Of a stretch of DNA of 64,000 bases, positions 16,530-25,233 are shown piece by piece. The stretch spans positions 1 to 64,000 of the forward strand of contig NZ_CYSG01000005.1 in the NCBI RefSeq assembly GCF_001457775.1, written 5' to 3'. Each line of letters begins with the position of its first letter. The stretch's first letter is position 1. The position numbers and the translations under genes were made by a program. The DNA is from Phaeobacter sp. CECT 5382 (GTDB lineage Bacteria > Pseudomonadota > Alphaproteobacteria > Rhodobacterales > Rhodobacteraceae). The notes beneath the pieces were generated by a model, which was not told the origin of the DNA, ran no database searches, and saw only the letters and a list, made by a program, of their open reading frames with translations.

Positions 16530-17657
16530 ATGAGCGAAATAAACACATTCGAAATTTTCCTGACGGCGGCACCGGGACTGGAAGCCGCGCTTTTGGCTGA
16601 GACGATAGAGGCCGGTTTTACCGATGCCAAATCCGTACCCGGTGGGGTCACCATTCAGGGCGACTGGCGAGAGGTTTGGCGCGCCAATCTGCAACTGCGT
16701 GGTGCGGCCCGCGTGTTGGCGCGGATTGGCGAATTCCGCGCCTTTCATCTGGCGCAGCTCGACAAGCGGTCGCGGAAATTCCCCTGGGGTGATGTGCTGC
16801 GCCGCGATGTGCCACTGAAGGTCGAAGTGACGACCAACAAGAAATCCAAGATCTATCACGCCGGTGCCGCCGCCCAGCGGGTTGAAAAAGCGCTGGTTGA
16901 AACCTTTGGTGCCACGATTTCGAAAGAGGCGGCGCTGACGCTGAAGCTGCGCATTGATGACAACAACTGTCTGTTCAGTATCGACACCTCGGGCGAGGGG
17001 CTGCACAAGCGCGGCCATAAATCCGCTGTGGGCAAGGCACCGATGCGCGAGAACCTCGCCGCACTGTTCCTGCGCGACTGCGGATTTGACGGACGCGAGG
17101 CGGTGGTGGACCCCATGTGTGGCTCCGGCACCTTTATCATCGAGGCGGCAGAGATTGCCCTGGGCTTGATGCCGGGACGCAGCCGCGCCTTTGCTTTTGA
17201 ACAGCTGGCCTCGTTTGATGCCACAGCTTTTGAAACTCTGAAACAAGAGCTGACAGCCAAAGCGCATGCTGAGGCAGGTCTGATGTTTTACGGATCCGAC
17301 CGCAACGCAGGCGCGGTTGAGATGGCCACGGCAAATGCCGAACGTGCGGGGGTGGCGGCTGTCACTCAGTTCAGCCAGCAGGCTGTCAGTGATCTGATGC
17401 CACCTGAAGGCGCGCCGGGTCTGGTTATCGTCAACCCGCCTTACGGTGCGCGGATCGGCAACAAGAAACTTTTGTTTGCCCTCTATGGCGCGCTGGGACA
17501 GACCCTGAAGGAACGCTTTTCCGGCTGGCGGGTCGGCATTGTCACCAGCGAGACCGGGTTGGCCAAGGCGACCGGGTTGCCGTTTCTGCCTCAGGGCGCG
17601 CCGGTGGCACATGGCGGTTTGAAAATTCGCCTGTTCAAGACCAAACCCTTGCCGTGA
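16530..17657 (+). CDS. THUMP-domain RNA methyltransferase (RlmL/TrmN-like, class I)
   Basis: A 375-residue SAM-dependent methyltransferase with an N-terminal ferredoxin-like/THUMP region (residues about 5-150, RNA binding) and a Rossmann catalytic domain. SAM motif I is DPMCGSGTF (near residue 193) and the catalytic motif IV is NPPYG (near residue 303), indicating N-methylation of a base, typically guanine N2 in 23S rRNA or tRNA. It matches the single-domain RlmL-type proteins common in alphaproteobacteria, not the long RlmKL fusion. The start at 16530 is chosen because the protein then begins like its relatives; the in-frame ATG 60 bases upstream is the alternative. The exact target base is unknown. 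Confidence 0.83.
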   Translation: MSEINTFEIFLTAAPGLEAALLAETIEAGFTDAKSVPGGVTIQGDWREVWRANLQLRGAARVLARIGEFRAFHLAQLDKRSRKFPWGDVLRRDVPLKVEVTTNKKSKIYHAGAAAQRVEKALVETFGATISKEAALTLKLRIDDNNCLFSIDTSGEGLHKRGHKSAVGKAPMRENLAALFLRDCGFDGREAVVDPMCGSGTFIIEAAEIALGLMPGRSRAFAFEQLASFDATAFETLKQELTAKAHAEAGLMFYGSDRNAGAVEMATANAERAGVAAVTQFSQQAVSDLMPPEGAPGLVIVNPPYGARIGNKKLLFALYGALGQTLKERFSGWRVGIVTSETGLAKATGLPFLPQGAPVAHGGLKIRLFKTKPLP

Positions 17658-17788
17658 TCTGTCACGCCGGTTGGGCCCAGAAAACTGACGTTATGATTTG
17701 CTTTACCTCGTATTTCAGCTGAGGCATCTGACCAAAGTCGTTGGGCTGTGTGCCCTCAGACACGGCTTTAGCGAAGGAGAGTGCCGCG

Positions 17789-18298
17789 ATGACAACAGCC
17801 CCGATAGGTGGCCACGACGGGCCATATCCCGCGCCGGTCCGAGTGGATGCCCAAGAAGTCCTGCCTGACTGGATCGACTACAATGGCCATATGAATGTTG
17901 GCTACTACGGTTTGGCCTTTGATCGGGCGATTGATCAGCTGTTTGATCAGCACATCGGTAACGGCGAAGCCTATGTGCGCGCCGCCGGGCAGGGGCTCTA
18001 TGTGTTGCAATCGCATATCACCTTCTTGTCCGAGCTTTTGGCGGGGCAGAGCTTTGATGTCGCGTTTCACCTGATTGATCACGACCTCAAACGCATCCAT
18101 TTCTGGGCTGAGCTGAAGGTCGGGACACGGATCTGTGCCACGCAGGAAGTTCTGGCGATGAACGTCGATCATGGCACCAAACGCAGCACGGTTTTTCCGG
18201 ATTGGCTGCAACGAAGACTGGCGCAGATGCAGGCGGATCATGACGGTTTGGCGCGTCCCGCCGGGCTGGGCGCTGATCTTGGAATTCGTAGACGTTGA
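17789..18298 (+). CDS. Hotdog-fold acyl-CoA thioesterase-like protein
   Basis: A 169-residue protein of the 4-hydroxybenzoyl-CoA thioesterase type. The segment DWIDYNGHMNVGYYGLAFD (near residues 28-46) holds the Asp-Tyr-x-Gly-His-x-Asn signature of this family. It should hydrolyse an acyl-CoA; the substrate is not known. Closest in appearance are thioesterases that accompany carnitine or betaine-CoA metabolism, but no carnitine gene is present here. GAAGGAGAG lies about 10 bases before the ATG. It is monocistronic and followed by a terminator-like hairpin facing the convergent acyl-CoA dehydrogenase gene. Confidence 0.72.
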   Translation: MTTAPIGGHDGPYPAPVRVDAQEVLPDWIDYNGHMNVGYYGLAFDRAIDQLFDQHIGNGEAYVRAAGQGLYVLQSHITFLSELLAGQSFDVAFHLIDHDLKRIHFWAELKVGTRICATQEVLAMNVDHGTKRSTVFPDWLQRRLAQMQADHDGLARPAGLGADLGIRRR

Positions 18299-18324
18299 AG
18301 ACCTGACACTGTGCTATCAGCTGC

Positions 18325-18360
18325 AAAAGAGGCGCCGCAAGGCGCCCCTTCTTTTGGTTT
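18325..18360. terminator. Hairpin terminator between convergent genes
   Basis: GGCGCC, loop GCAA, GGCGCC (18331-18346), flanked by A-rich sequence on the left and CTTCTTTTGGTTT on the right. It ends the plus-strand thioesterase transcript. The A-rich left flank becomes a U-tract on the other strand, so it may also stop transcripts from the acyl-CoA dehydrogenase side. Confidence 0.75.
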
Positions 18361-18394
18361 CAACTGACTGCCCGCGCTTTTGGAAAACGAGCTT

Positions 18395-19537
18395 TCAAAG
18401 CCCCATTTGCCGGACCGCCAGATCGCGCATGATTTCTTCTGAGCCGCCGCCGATGGCCATGACTTTGACCTCGCGGTAGATCTTTTCCACCCGGTTGCCG
18501 CGCAGATAGCCTGCGCCGCCCAGGATCTGCATCGCCTCCGAGGCGCAGAATTCGCAGGCTTTGGTGGCAAAGAACTTCGCCTTGCTCAGCTCGGCCACCG
18601 GCATCTCGCCTTCGTTGACCTGCCAGCAGATCATCCGCAAGGTCGCCTCGACCGCATCAATGCGGGCGGACATCTCGGCGATCTTGTGACGGATCACCTG
18701 ATGCTTGATCAGCTTTTTACCAAAGGTCTCGCGCTCCTGTGCCCAGGCAATGCTGTCTTCAAGGCAGGCTTTCATCATCCCTAGCACCCCGGCGATCAGG
18801 TTGATGCGCTCCATGTTGAAATTATTCATGATCGCCAGAAACCCGGTGCCTTCGTCGCCCATCATGTTACTGGCAGGCACCCGGACCTCATCCAGGAACA
18901 GCGTTGCCTGATCCGAGCACCACCAGCCCATTTTGCGGGTCAGTGCACTGCGCGAGAACCCAGCCATATCGGCTTCGACAAAGAACAGCGAAATGCCGTT
19001 CAGCCCCTCGCCGCCAGTGCGGGCCGGGATCACGAAATAATCCGATGTCATGCCGCCGGTAATAAAGGTCTTGGAGCCGCTGATGACCCAGTGATTGCCA
19101 TCGCGCCGTGCGGTTGTTTTCAGATTGGCCACATCTGACCCGCCGCCGGGTTCCGTCACGCCAAGGGAAGAGCCTTTGCGGCCGGACAGAATTTCCGGCA
19201 GCACCCGTTCTCGGATCTCGTCACAGGCAAGCCGCGCGATCGGCTCTACGGATATAGTGCGCCCGGCCAGGGCTGCTGTGACGCCGCCTGCTCCGCAGCG
19301 GGCCATTTCCTCGCTATAGGCGGTGCGCAAGAAACAATCGTCAAAACCAAGACCGCCATATTTCTCGTCGATGCCAAAGCCCCAGACACCAAATTCACCG
19401 ACCTTTTGGTGCAGCTCCCAGGGAACCGCGCCGGCCTCGTCCCAGTCATCGCAGTAGGGCTGAATTTCTTTTTCCACAAAGCTGCGAATGGTGTCGCGAA
19501 AGGCGCGGCGCTCTTCGGTCTCAAATGGGTTCTTCAT
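18395..19537 (-). CDS. Acyl-CoA dehydrogenase (isovaleryl/long-chain type catalytic base)
   Basis: A 380-residue FAD-dependent acyl-CoA dehydrogenase with the three-domain layout. The segment GVTEPGGGSDVAN is the family's first signature. At the C-terminal site where medium-chain enzymes have the catalytic Glu, this protein reads AIGGGSEEIM. A glutamate in the helix NNFNMERIN instead matches the base position of isovaleryl-CoA and long-chain dehydrogenases. It therefore probably oxidises a branched-chain or long acyl-CoA. The start at 19537 has GGGAG upstream and overlaps the end of the TetR gene by 17 bp, so the two are cotranscribed. Confidence 0.85.
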   Translation of the reverse strand: MKNPFETEERRAFRDTIRSFVEKEIQPYCDDWDEAGAVPWELHQKVGEFGVWGFGIDEKYGGLGFDDCFLRTAYSEEMARCGAGGVTAALAGRTISVEPIARLACDEIRERVLPEILSGRKGSSLGVTEPGGGSDVANLKTTARRDGNHWVISGSKTFITGGMTSDYFVIPARTGGEGLNGISLFFVEADMAGFSRSALTRKMGWWCSDQATLFLDEVRVPASNMMGDEGTGFLAIMNNFNMERINLIAGVLGMMKACLEDSIAWAQERETFGKKLIKHQVIRHKIAEMSARIDAVEATLRMICWQVNEGEMPVAELSKAKFFATKACEFCASEAMQILGGAGYLRGNRVEKIYREVKVMAIGGGSEEIMRDLAVRQMGL

Positions 19538-20216
19538 CCGTGTCTCCCTGAGAGGCGCGCGCGGACAGATGCGGCGCCATGATGCGGCCAAATAGATCGA
19601 CCATCTTTGTTATGATTTCCGGGTCGCGCTCATAAGGTGCCTGAGTGTGCAGCCCGCGCATGAAGCTGCGGCAGATCGACCAGAGCAGGGCCAGCTCATC
19701 CTCGTGACCCTCAGCGGCGCTATAGAGATGGGCAATGTTGCGATTGAAATCGTCATTATAGGCCCAGAGCGACGGGGTGATCCGCGCACTCAGCGCTTTG
19801 TCGGTGCGGGCCGCGACTAGGATTTCCATCAGTGCGCGTCCCTCGCGGGTATTGATGACGCGTCGCCACAGCCGGTGCAGCTGTTCCTGCAAGCAATCGC
19901 AGTCGCGTGACGGGCGCAAAAGATTGGCCTCTCCATCGGGCGGCGCCGTGCCGCGAACGGGGGCCAGAAGATGCTCCAGTGTTTTCACCATCATTTCCTC
20001 TTTGGAGGGAAAATGATGCGTTAGCGCCCCACGCGACACACCCGCCAGCGTCTGGACCCGGTTGATAGAGCATTCGGAATAGCCCAGCTCATCCAGGTTG
20101 GTGATCACCGCGTCAAAGATCTTGCCACGAGTGCGCGCCACGCGGGCCGGGTTGCCGCGCATGGGGTCTTTGATCGCAGAGGTGACGTTCGGTTGGTCTT
20201 CGGTTCCTGTGCACAT
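19521..20216 (-). CDS. TetR family transcriptional regulator
   Basis: A 231-residue regulator with an N-terminal helix-turn-helix at residues about 27-75 (SINRVQTLAGVSRGALTHHFPSKEEM), the TetR_N signature, and a ligand-binding C-terminal half of unknown specificity. AAGGAT is placed correctly upstream of the ATG. It overlaps and precedes an acyl-CoA dehydrogenase gene and is divergent from a DinB-like gene. It probably represses both directions in response to an acyl-CoA or other lipid-derived ligand. That ligand is a guess from the neighbour. Confidence 0.88.
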   Translation of the reverse strand: MCTGTEDQPNVTSAIKDPMRGNPARVARTRGKIFDAVITNLDELGYSECSINRVQTLAGVSRGALTHHFPSKEEMMVKTLEHLLAPVRGTAPPDGEANLLRPSRDCDCLQEQLHRLWRRVINTREGRALMEILVAARTDKALSARITPSLWAYNDDFNRNIAHLYSAAEGHEDELALLWSICRSFMRGLHTQAPYERDPEIITKMVDLFGRIMAPHLSARASQGDTDEEPI

Positions 20217-20319
20217 CAGCCTATCCTTTTGTCGAATCGTAAAACAGAACGCTTGGTCTGTTCAATTGCATGAATGCAGGTCAGACGCAGCGGCACTTGA
20301 CCGTGAGAGGGAGAGAAAG

Positions 20320-21114
20320 ATGCAACAGGCAGAAGATTTTCGCGCAGAAAGCCAGGCCCTGGCCACCTTGCTGGAGGATCTGCCAGAGGCGGATCTGCAC
20401 CGGGAGACGTTGTTCAAGGGGTGGACCATCGATCATGTGCTGGGGCATCTGCACTTGTTCAATGTCGCGGCCGAGACCTCGCTACAGGGGGCTGTCGCAT
20501 TCGGGGCCTTCATTGGTCCGGTGGTGAAAGAGATGCAGGCGGGCAAGTCGATCCTGGAATGCCAGTTTCCCTGGCTGGACAGATTGTCCGGTCGGGCCCT
20601 GTTTGAGGCCTGGCGCGCGGGGGCTGAAAGCTGTGCTGATGCCTTTGCCACGGCAGACCCAAAGGCGCGGGTGAAATGGGTGGGCCCGGATATGAGCGCG
20701 CTGAGCTCGATCACCGCACGCCAGATGGAGACCTGGGCCCACGGTCAGGAGGTGTTTGACCTGCTGGGCGTTGAGCGCGTGGAGCAGGACCGCATCCGCA
20801 ATATTGCCCATCTCGGGGTGTCGACCTATGGCTGGACCTTCATCAACCGCAAAGAAGCAGTGCCAGAGCCTGCTCCCTATGTGGAATTGACCGGGCCATC
20901 TGGAGCTATTTGGACCTGGAATGAGGCGCAGGCGGACAATTGCCTGCGTGGATCAGCAGTGGAGTTCGCCCAGGTGGTGACACAGGTGCGCAACATTGCC
21001 GATACTTCTTTGGGAACAACAGGCCCGACTGCCACACGCTGGATGGAGATCGCTCAATGTTTCGCAGGCCCCGCCGAGACACCCCCGGTCAAAGGCCAGC
21101 GTCACAAGGCGTGA
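20320..21114 (+). CDS. TIGR03084-type DinB/MDMPI-fold metal-binding protein
   Basis: A 264-residue protein of the mycothiol-maleylpyruvate isomerase/DinB superfamily. The N-terminal half holds WTIDHVLGHLHLFNVAAETS (near residue 30), where the histidines provide part of a metal site; a later conserved segment is SITARQMETWAHGQEVFDLLG. The TIGR03084 family has no defined activity; thiol-dependent transfer or isomerisation is typical of the fold. The start has GAGAGGGAGAG upstream and replaces a much longer open frame that crosses the divergent TetR promoter. Its divergence from the TetR/acyl-CoA dehydrogenase pair suggests shared control. Confidence 0.7.
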   Translation: MQQAEDFRAESQALATLLEDLPEADLHRETLFKGWTIDHVLGHLHLFNVAAETSLQGAVAFGAFIGPVVKEMQAGKSILECQFPWLDRLSGRALFEAWRAGAESCADAFATADPKARVKWVGPDMSALSSITARQMETWAHGQEVFDLLGVERVEQDRIRNIAHLGVSTYGWTFINRKEAVPEPAPYVELTGPSGAIWTWNEAQADNCLRGSAVEFAQVVTQVRNIADTSLGTTGPTATRWMEIAQCFAGPAETPPVKGQRHKA

Positions 21115-21148
21115 CCTTGATCATGTCGAGAGTGTAGGGCCATGAGAG

Positions 21149-21226
21149 GGGGGGCTCCCGCGCGGGCTTGATCTCCTGACGGAGATTGCGCCCCCTTGGG
21201 CCCGGCGCCGCCCCTGTCGGGGCGGC
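21149..21226. repeat. Dispersed two-hairpin intergenic repeat, copy A
   Basis: Three blocks are shared with copy B at 59936 and have identical spacing: GGGGGGCTCCCGC at offset 0, CCTGACGGA at offset 26, and TTGGGCCCGGCGCCGC at offset 47. Between the blocks the sequence differs, but hairpins are kept. Here they are ATCTCC-TGAC-GGAGAT (21171-21186) and GCCGCCCC-TGTC-GGGGCGGC (21207-21226). It lies between two convergent genes. Confidence 0.7.
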
Positions 21227-21355
21227 GGACCTGTGGCATTTGTTGAGAGACCCACCCAGTCGGGGTTTTGGTGGCCACGACCATTATGGAAAAAATCACT
21301 GGCCGGGTGCCAGACCATCGAAGGCCACCACTAATTCTCTTAACCGAGAGCCAGC

Positions 21356-22213
21356 TCAGGGCGTATCGATCTCCCCCTGAAGCAGGCGCCATGCCTGAAG
21401 CAGGCCTGCCAGCGCCATGCGTTCGGGATCCGCGTGGGTGGCCGACAGTCCCTGTGCCTGCAGGGCCGCCATATAGGGGGCTGCCAGATCATCACTGCCA
21501 ATCAGGGCCAGGTTCTGCCCCAGCCAATAGGGGCGTGCAGAAGCAAGTTCGGCGCCAAGCAGATAGCCCCATAGCGCGCCATTTGCCTCTGGCGCGTCCT
21601 TTTCAGAAAATTGCACTGCGACAGACAGCTCGGCCAGACGGGCGGCCAGGCGCTCGGGCTTTGACATGATGTCGGCTGCGGCCTCTTGCAGGGCGGTCTG
21701 GGCCCAGGTCGCTGTCTGATTTTGCCGCAATGATTGAAACAGGCGCGGGGTAAGGAAGCTCTGAAAACTGACCACTTCTGCGGCGCTGACCAAAGCCCAA
21801 TGGGTCATGGCACCGGGCAGGCAGATCACCCCGTCCCATTTGGGATTTAGAGCAAGGAAGCCTGCGATCTGCGCCGCAGCAGTTTGCATCACTGCCAGCG
21901 GAGCGGCCTGTTTCAGCCCCGGTAGGAACTGCAACCGCCTGCCGTCAGGGGATTGTTCAACTGTGCGCAGATCGCCTGGCTTTGCCGGAATCTCTACGGG
22001 TTGGGCCAGGTCAGAGCCGCTGACCAGAACCGGAATATCAGAAGTCGAAGTGCTTTCGTTTAGAAAACTCAAAAGGGGTGGGCGCCACTCCCCCTCGGAA
22101 AAGGGCAGGTGATGCTGTCGCAAAACAGTGGCTCCGGCCATGGTCCATAGGGTGATGTGCTGGGCGCCGATTGCGACGGCAATCCAGTTCGGGAGGGTTT
22201 GGGCAGCACTCAT
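21356..22213 (-). CDS. Degenerate 2-dehydro-3-deoxygalactonokinase-like protein
   Basis: A 285-residue protein resembling DgoK kinases, which phosphorylate 2-keto-3-deoxygalactonate. The middle section (FLALNPKWDGVICLPGAMTHWALVSAAEVVSFQSFLT) is recognisable. The N-terminal phosphate loop, normally D-x-G-T-S-x-x-R, is here VAIGAQHITLW, so the aspartate and the Thr-Ser pair are lost. The LPGTHTKW motif is also altered. No partner aldolase gene (dgoA) is adjacent. I read it as a kinase-fold protein that has probably lost or changed activity. It is a single gene with a clean ATG and uninterrupted frame, so it is not an obvious pseudogene. Confidence 0.65.
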   Translation of the reverse strand: MSAAQTLPNWIAVAIGAQHITLWTMAGATVLRQHHLPFSEGEWRPPLLSFLNESTSTSDIPVLVSGSDLAQPVEIPAKPGDLRTVEQSPDGRRLQFLPGLKQAAPLAVMQTAAAQIAGFLALNPKWDGVICLPGAMTHWALVSAAEVVSFQSFLTPRLFQSLRQNQTATWAQTALQEAAADIMSKPERLAARLAELSVAVQFSEKDAPEANGALWGYLLGAELASARPYWLGQNLALIGSDDLAAPYMAALQAQGLSATHADPERMALAGLLQAWRLLQGEIDTP

Positions 22214-22792
22214 CGTTTTCAGACCTCTTAAGGGAACTCCGACGCTACAGGTCAGAGACTTTCTGTGTTCATACCGGTGCCGACAGGAGGTTTCAAATCT
22301 GGTTTGTCAGAGGGCTTTCACAGGATCAGGAACTGGCTAGTGATGGGCCTGAGAGAAGCAATGTTCAGGCAGAGTTCAAGAGGTGGCGCAGGCCGATTCC
22401 TAAAAAACGCGACTTTTTTGAGGCGCAAGTTAGACAATGATTCCATTTCAACTTTCAAAAACAGAGATAGTGCCTATCTGATGGGAGGGATTGTTTCCTC
22501 ATTGGGGTGTGTAAAAGGGAAAATAGACTGTATGCCTATCCTTTCGTTACAATTCTAGCCAATTTGCGTAGATATATTCTGTCACAAAATCCTGTAAGCT
22601 CAGGGGGCGCTTGGCGATGTCGTCGGCGATCTGACAGAGCCCAGGATGAGGCCGAAACATGCGGGGGCATGTTTTCGGGGCAAACCTCAGGGTGTGACAA
22701 CAAAGCCTGATCAGCTGCTGTGTGGGTTTTGATTTTAATGTGCAGTGCAATCACTGGGGGATCGCTCCCCCAGCCGAGAGAGCTGTGAGCGT
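22214..22792. other. Long gene-poor region before the polysaccharide locus
   Basis: About 580 bases with lower G+C than the flanks and no convincing gene; small open frames here overlap one another and match nothing. Dyads are AGATAG-TGC-CTATCT (22465-22479), CGAAACATGC-GGGG-GCATGTTTTCG (22653-22677) and CTGGGGG-ATCGCT-CCCCCAG (22754-22773). The last lies just before the ribosome binding site of the first gene. The region probably holds the promoter and regulatory sites of the exopolysaccharide locus. Confidence 0.5.
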
Positions 22793-23635
22793 ATGGGGTT
22801 GAAGATGAAAGACTTTGTATCAGGTGCTGCGGGGGGCATGTTGCCAGGCGCGTCGAAGGAGGGCTGGCTGTCGGACGCCGGGATAGGCTATTCCTTGACG
22901 CCAGCAGTCATTCGGTCTGGTGCCATTCGGTCCGGGGTCTTGGTTGCTGCCAACACCAACGCGATGCTGCAACGTCTGCCGCCACAGGGAGGGCAGTACA
23001 GGGCCTCTGGTGGGCGAGGCCGCAAGGGGGTTTATGCAGCCGCTGGCAAGCGGGCGCTGGATCTTTTTCTGGTATTGGCGTCGCTGCCGATTGCTCTGCC
23101 GATCATTGTTTTCGCCGCTCTGGCTCTTTGGGTGGAAAGCGGTGTGCCCTTTTATTACCAGGATCGCCTGGGTCGGTACGGCAGGCGCTTTCGCTTGTTC
23201 AAGCTGCGCACCATGGTGCGTAATGCGGATCAGTGCCTGCAGGAACATCTTGACCGTGACCCGGCCCTGCGTCGCGAATGGGATGAAACACAAAAGCTGA
23301 AGCAGGACCCGCGTATCACCCCCGTCGGCCGGATCCTGCGGATGACATCGCTGGATGAGCTGCCGCAGCTTTGGAACGTTTTCACCGGAGAGATGAGCCT
23401 GGTTGGCCCGCGTCCGATGATGCCCGAACAGCTCAAGCTCTATGGAGATGCTTCGGCCTATTTTGCGGTCAAGCCGGGACTGACCGGTCTGTGGCAGGTG
23501 TCCAGTCGCAACGAGAGCAGTTTTGCCTCGCGGGCGCAGGCCGATGCCGACTACCTGCGCGCCATGGGGTTGCCATTGGATCTGAAGCTGATCTGGCGGA
23601 CCGTAGGTGTCGTGGCCAGAGGCACTGGATATTAA
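22793..23635 (+). CDS. ExoY/WbaP-like undecaprenyl-phosphate sugar-1-phosphate transferase
   Basis: A 280-residue bacterial sugar transferase that would start the lipid-linked repeat unit on undecaprenyl phosphate at the inner membrane. It has one membrane hairpin (residues about 88-115) and the catalytic core: YYQDRLGRYGRRFRLFKLRTM, SLDELPQLWNVFTGEMSLVGPRP and PGLTGLWQVSSRN. The roughly 80-residue N-terminus before the membrane helix is low in conservation. ATG 22793 and ATG 22805 are both possible; the ribosome binding site evidence does not decide. It opens the locus and is followed in the same direction by the BY-kinase-like and Wzz genes. Confidence 0.88.
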   Translation: MGLKMKDFVSGAAGGMLPGASKEGWLSDAGIGYSLTPAVIRSGAIRSGVLVAANTNAMLQRLPPQGGQYRASGGRGRKGVYAAAGKRALDLFLVLASLPIALPIIVFAALALWVESGVPFYYQDRLGRYGRRFRLFKLRTMVRNADQCLQEHLDRDPALRREWDETQKLKQDPRITPVGRILRMTSLDELPQLWNVFTGEMSLVGPRPMMPEQLKLYGDASAYFAVKPGLTGLWQVSSRNESSFASRAQADADYLRAMGLPLDLKLIWRTVGVVARGTGY

Positions 23636-23710
23636 TCTGTTTGGGTTTGACTGCGGGCCTGCCTATGCGGCCCCCCGGGCACCATGCTAGAAGTTGTCAG
23701 GAGATAGCAC

Positions 23711-25006
23711 GTGAAGCATTTTTCTGTACCTGCCCGCTCCGGCGCCGACCAAGGGCGCTCATTCTTATGGGACGATGATGACGGCATGACGCAAGAAGGT
23801 TTCAAGAGATTTCATCGTCGCAATCGGGGGCGTCAGGGCACCGCGGTTCAGGATGATGCGGGCCAGGACAGGCTGCTACTGGCCACAAAACAGGTGAAAA
23901 ATCCGTCTCAAAAAACGGCTCGAAAACAAATCCAGAAACCGGCCGAGAAAATTACGAGCCCGGAACTTGCCGACCAAGAACTTACTGGGCAGCAGGGGCG
24001 GGCGGTCGAAGATATGCCAAAACCCAAGCCAATGTTGTTGAAGCCCTCGTTGAAGGCTTCTGCGGGCAAACCGTCCGTCGGCAAACCTTCCGTGCAACCT
24101 TCCGTGGCCCAGGCATCTGTGAAAGGGTCGCTTGGGAAAAGTACCCCGAAAGACACCCCCATAAACACTGTGAGCATGAACAAGACTGCCAAGCCGGTGG
24201 ACTCGACTACTGCCGAAACTGTTCCAGAGCATTCTGTCTCTGAGGCTCCGAAAACACATCCCAAAAGAGACCGGTCTGCTGGTCTGCCAACCCGGTTTGA
24301 TCCCTGGCTGCAACTGCCACAGGTTCCTTTTGATTTCTTGGGGCAAAAGCCCTCGCGCCTGCCTTTGGTTAGCGCCTTTCGCAGTTCACCGACTGCGCGG
24401 GCCTTTGATCTGCTTCGCACCCGCCTGCTGCACAGTCTCAGGGATCATGGCTGGAAACGGGTGGCGATCACCAGTCCGGCTGCGGGTGGGGGGACGACTT
24501 TTTGCGCGGTTAATTTGGCGCTGAGCCTTGCCCGCGTTCCCGGCAGCCGAACTGTGCTGATGGACATGAATTTCCGCCGACCAGGGGTCGCGGCAGCATT
24601 GGGTATTCCGGCTGCTGGCAGCATGGTTGATTTTCTCGCCGGTGAGCTTTCGCTGCCCGAACAGTTGTGCCGTCTGTCCGATACGCTTGCGGTGGGAACC
24701 AATCGGGTTTCGAAACAGAATGCCTCGGATATTCTGCATGCGCCCAGCACGGGCGAAGTGCTGGACGACATGATTGAGGACTGTCGCGCTGATACGGTGC
24801 TGTTTGATCTGCCACCCGTGCTTGAAAACGATGACGTTCCTGCGTTTTTGCCACAGGTGGACGGGGTTTTGCTGATCTCGGACGGGGATCACACCACGGC
24901 GGCTCAATTGGCGGCCTGCGAAAAAATGCTGGCGGGCCATGCGCCGCTTTTGGGGGTGGTGCTCAATCGGGCGCAGCAGACGGATAGAACACAGGTAACG
25001 CCCTGA
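23711..25006 (+). CDS. CpsD/CapB-like ATPase with a broken P-loop
   Basis: A 431-residue protein with a long low-complexity, Lys/Pro/Ser-rich N-terminal half (repeated KPSV units near residues 113-135) and a C-terminal domain of the bacterial tyrosine-kinase/ParA type. Walker A' (VLMDMNFRRPG) and Walker B (VLFDLPPV) are recognisable. Walker A reads SPAAGGGTTF: compared with SP-x-x-G-x-G-K-T-T the invariant lysine is deleted. There is also no C-terminal tyrosine cluster. It may regulate chain length with the separate Wzz protein without kinase activity. The GTG start at 23711 has AGGAGA upstream; ATG 23786 is the alternative. Confidence 0.75.
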   Translation: MKHFSVPARSGADQGRSFLWDDDDGMTQEGFKRFHRRNRGRQGTAVQDDAGQDRLLLATKQVKNPSQKTARKQIQKPAEKITSPELADQELTGQQGRAVEDMPKPKPMLLKPSLKASAGKPSVGKPSVQPSVAQASVKGSLGKSTPKDTPINTVSMNKTAKPVDSTTAETVPEHSVSEAPKTHPKRDRSAGLPTRFDPWLQLPQVPFDFLGQKPSRLPLVSAFRSSPTARAFDLLRTRLLHSLRDHGWKRVAITSPAAGGGTTFCAVNLALSLARVPGSRTVLMDMNFRRPGVAAALGIPAAGSMVDFLAGELSLPEQLCRLSDTLAVGTNRVSKQNASDILHAPSTGEVLDDMIEDCRADTVLFDLPPVLENDDVPAFLPQVDGVLLISDGDHTTAAQLAACEKMLAGHAPLLGVVLNRAQQTDRTQVTP

Positions 25007-25233
25007 CAATTTCTCAGCCCAGTTATAGTTGTATCCTGAAACAAACCGCTCTTCGGTTGACAGAAGATGCGCCGGGTTGAGCGGGCTTCAACAGGCAGGA
25101 GAATTCGTCGCAAGATGCGGCCATAGTTTTGCCGACTTGCCATGATTATGTGGTGGTGAAACCTTCACCAGGTGCTGATCGGCTATGCTATCCTCATGGT
25201 GAGCTATGATGTGACGACAATAGAGAGCTTCCA

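Noticed and set aside
22536-22754. Small minus-strand frame of 72 codons before the polysaccharide locus
   Set aside because: No ribosome binding site, no family resemblance, and it overlaps hairpins that better explain the region.
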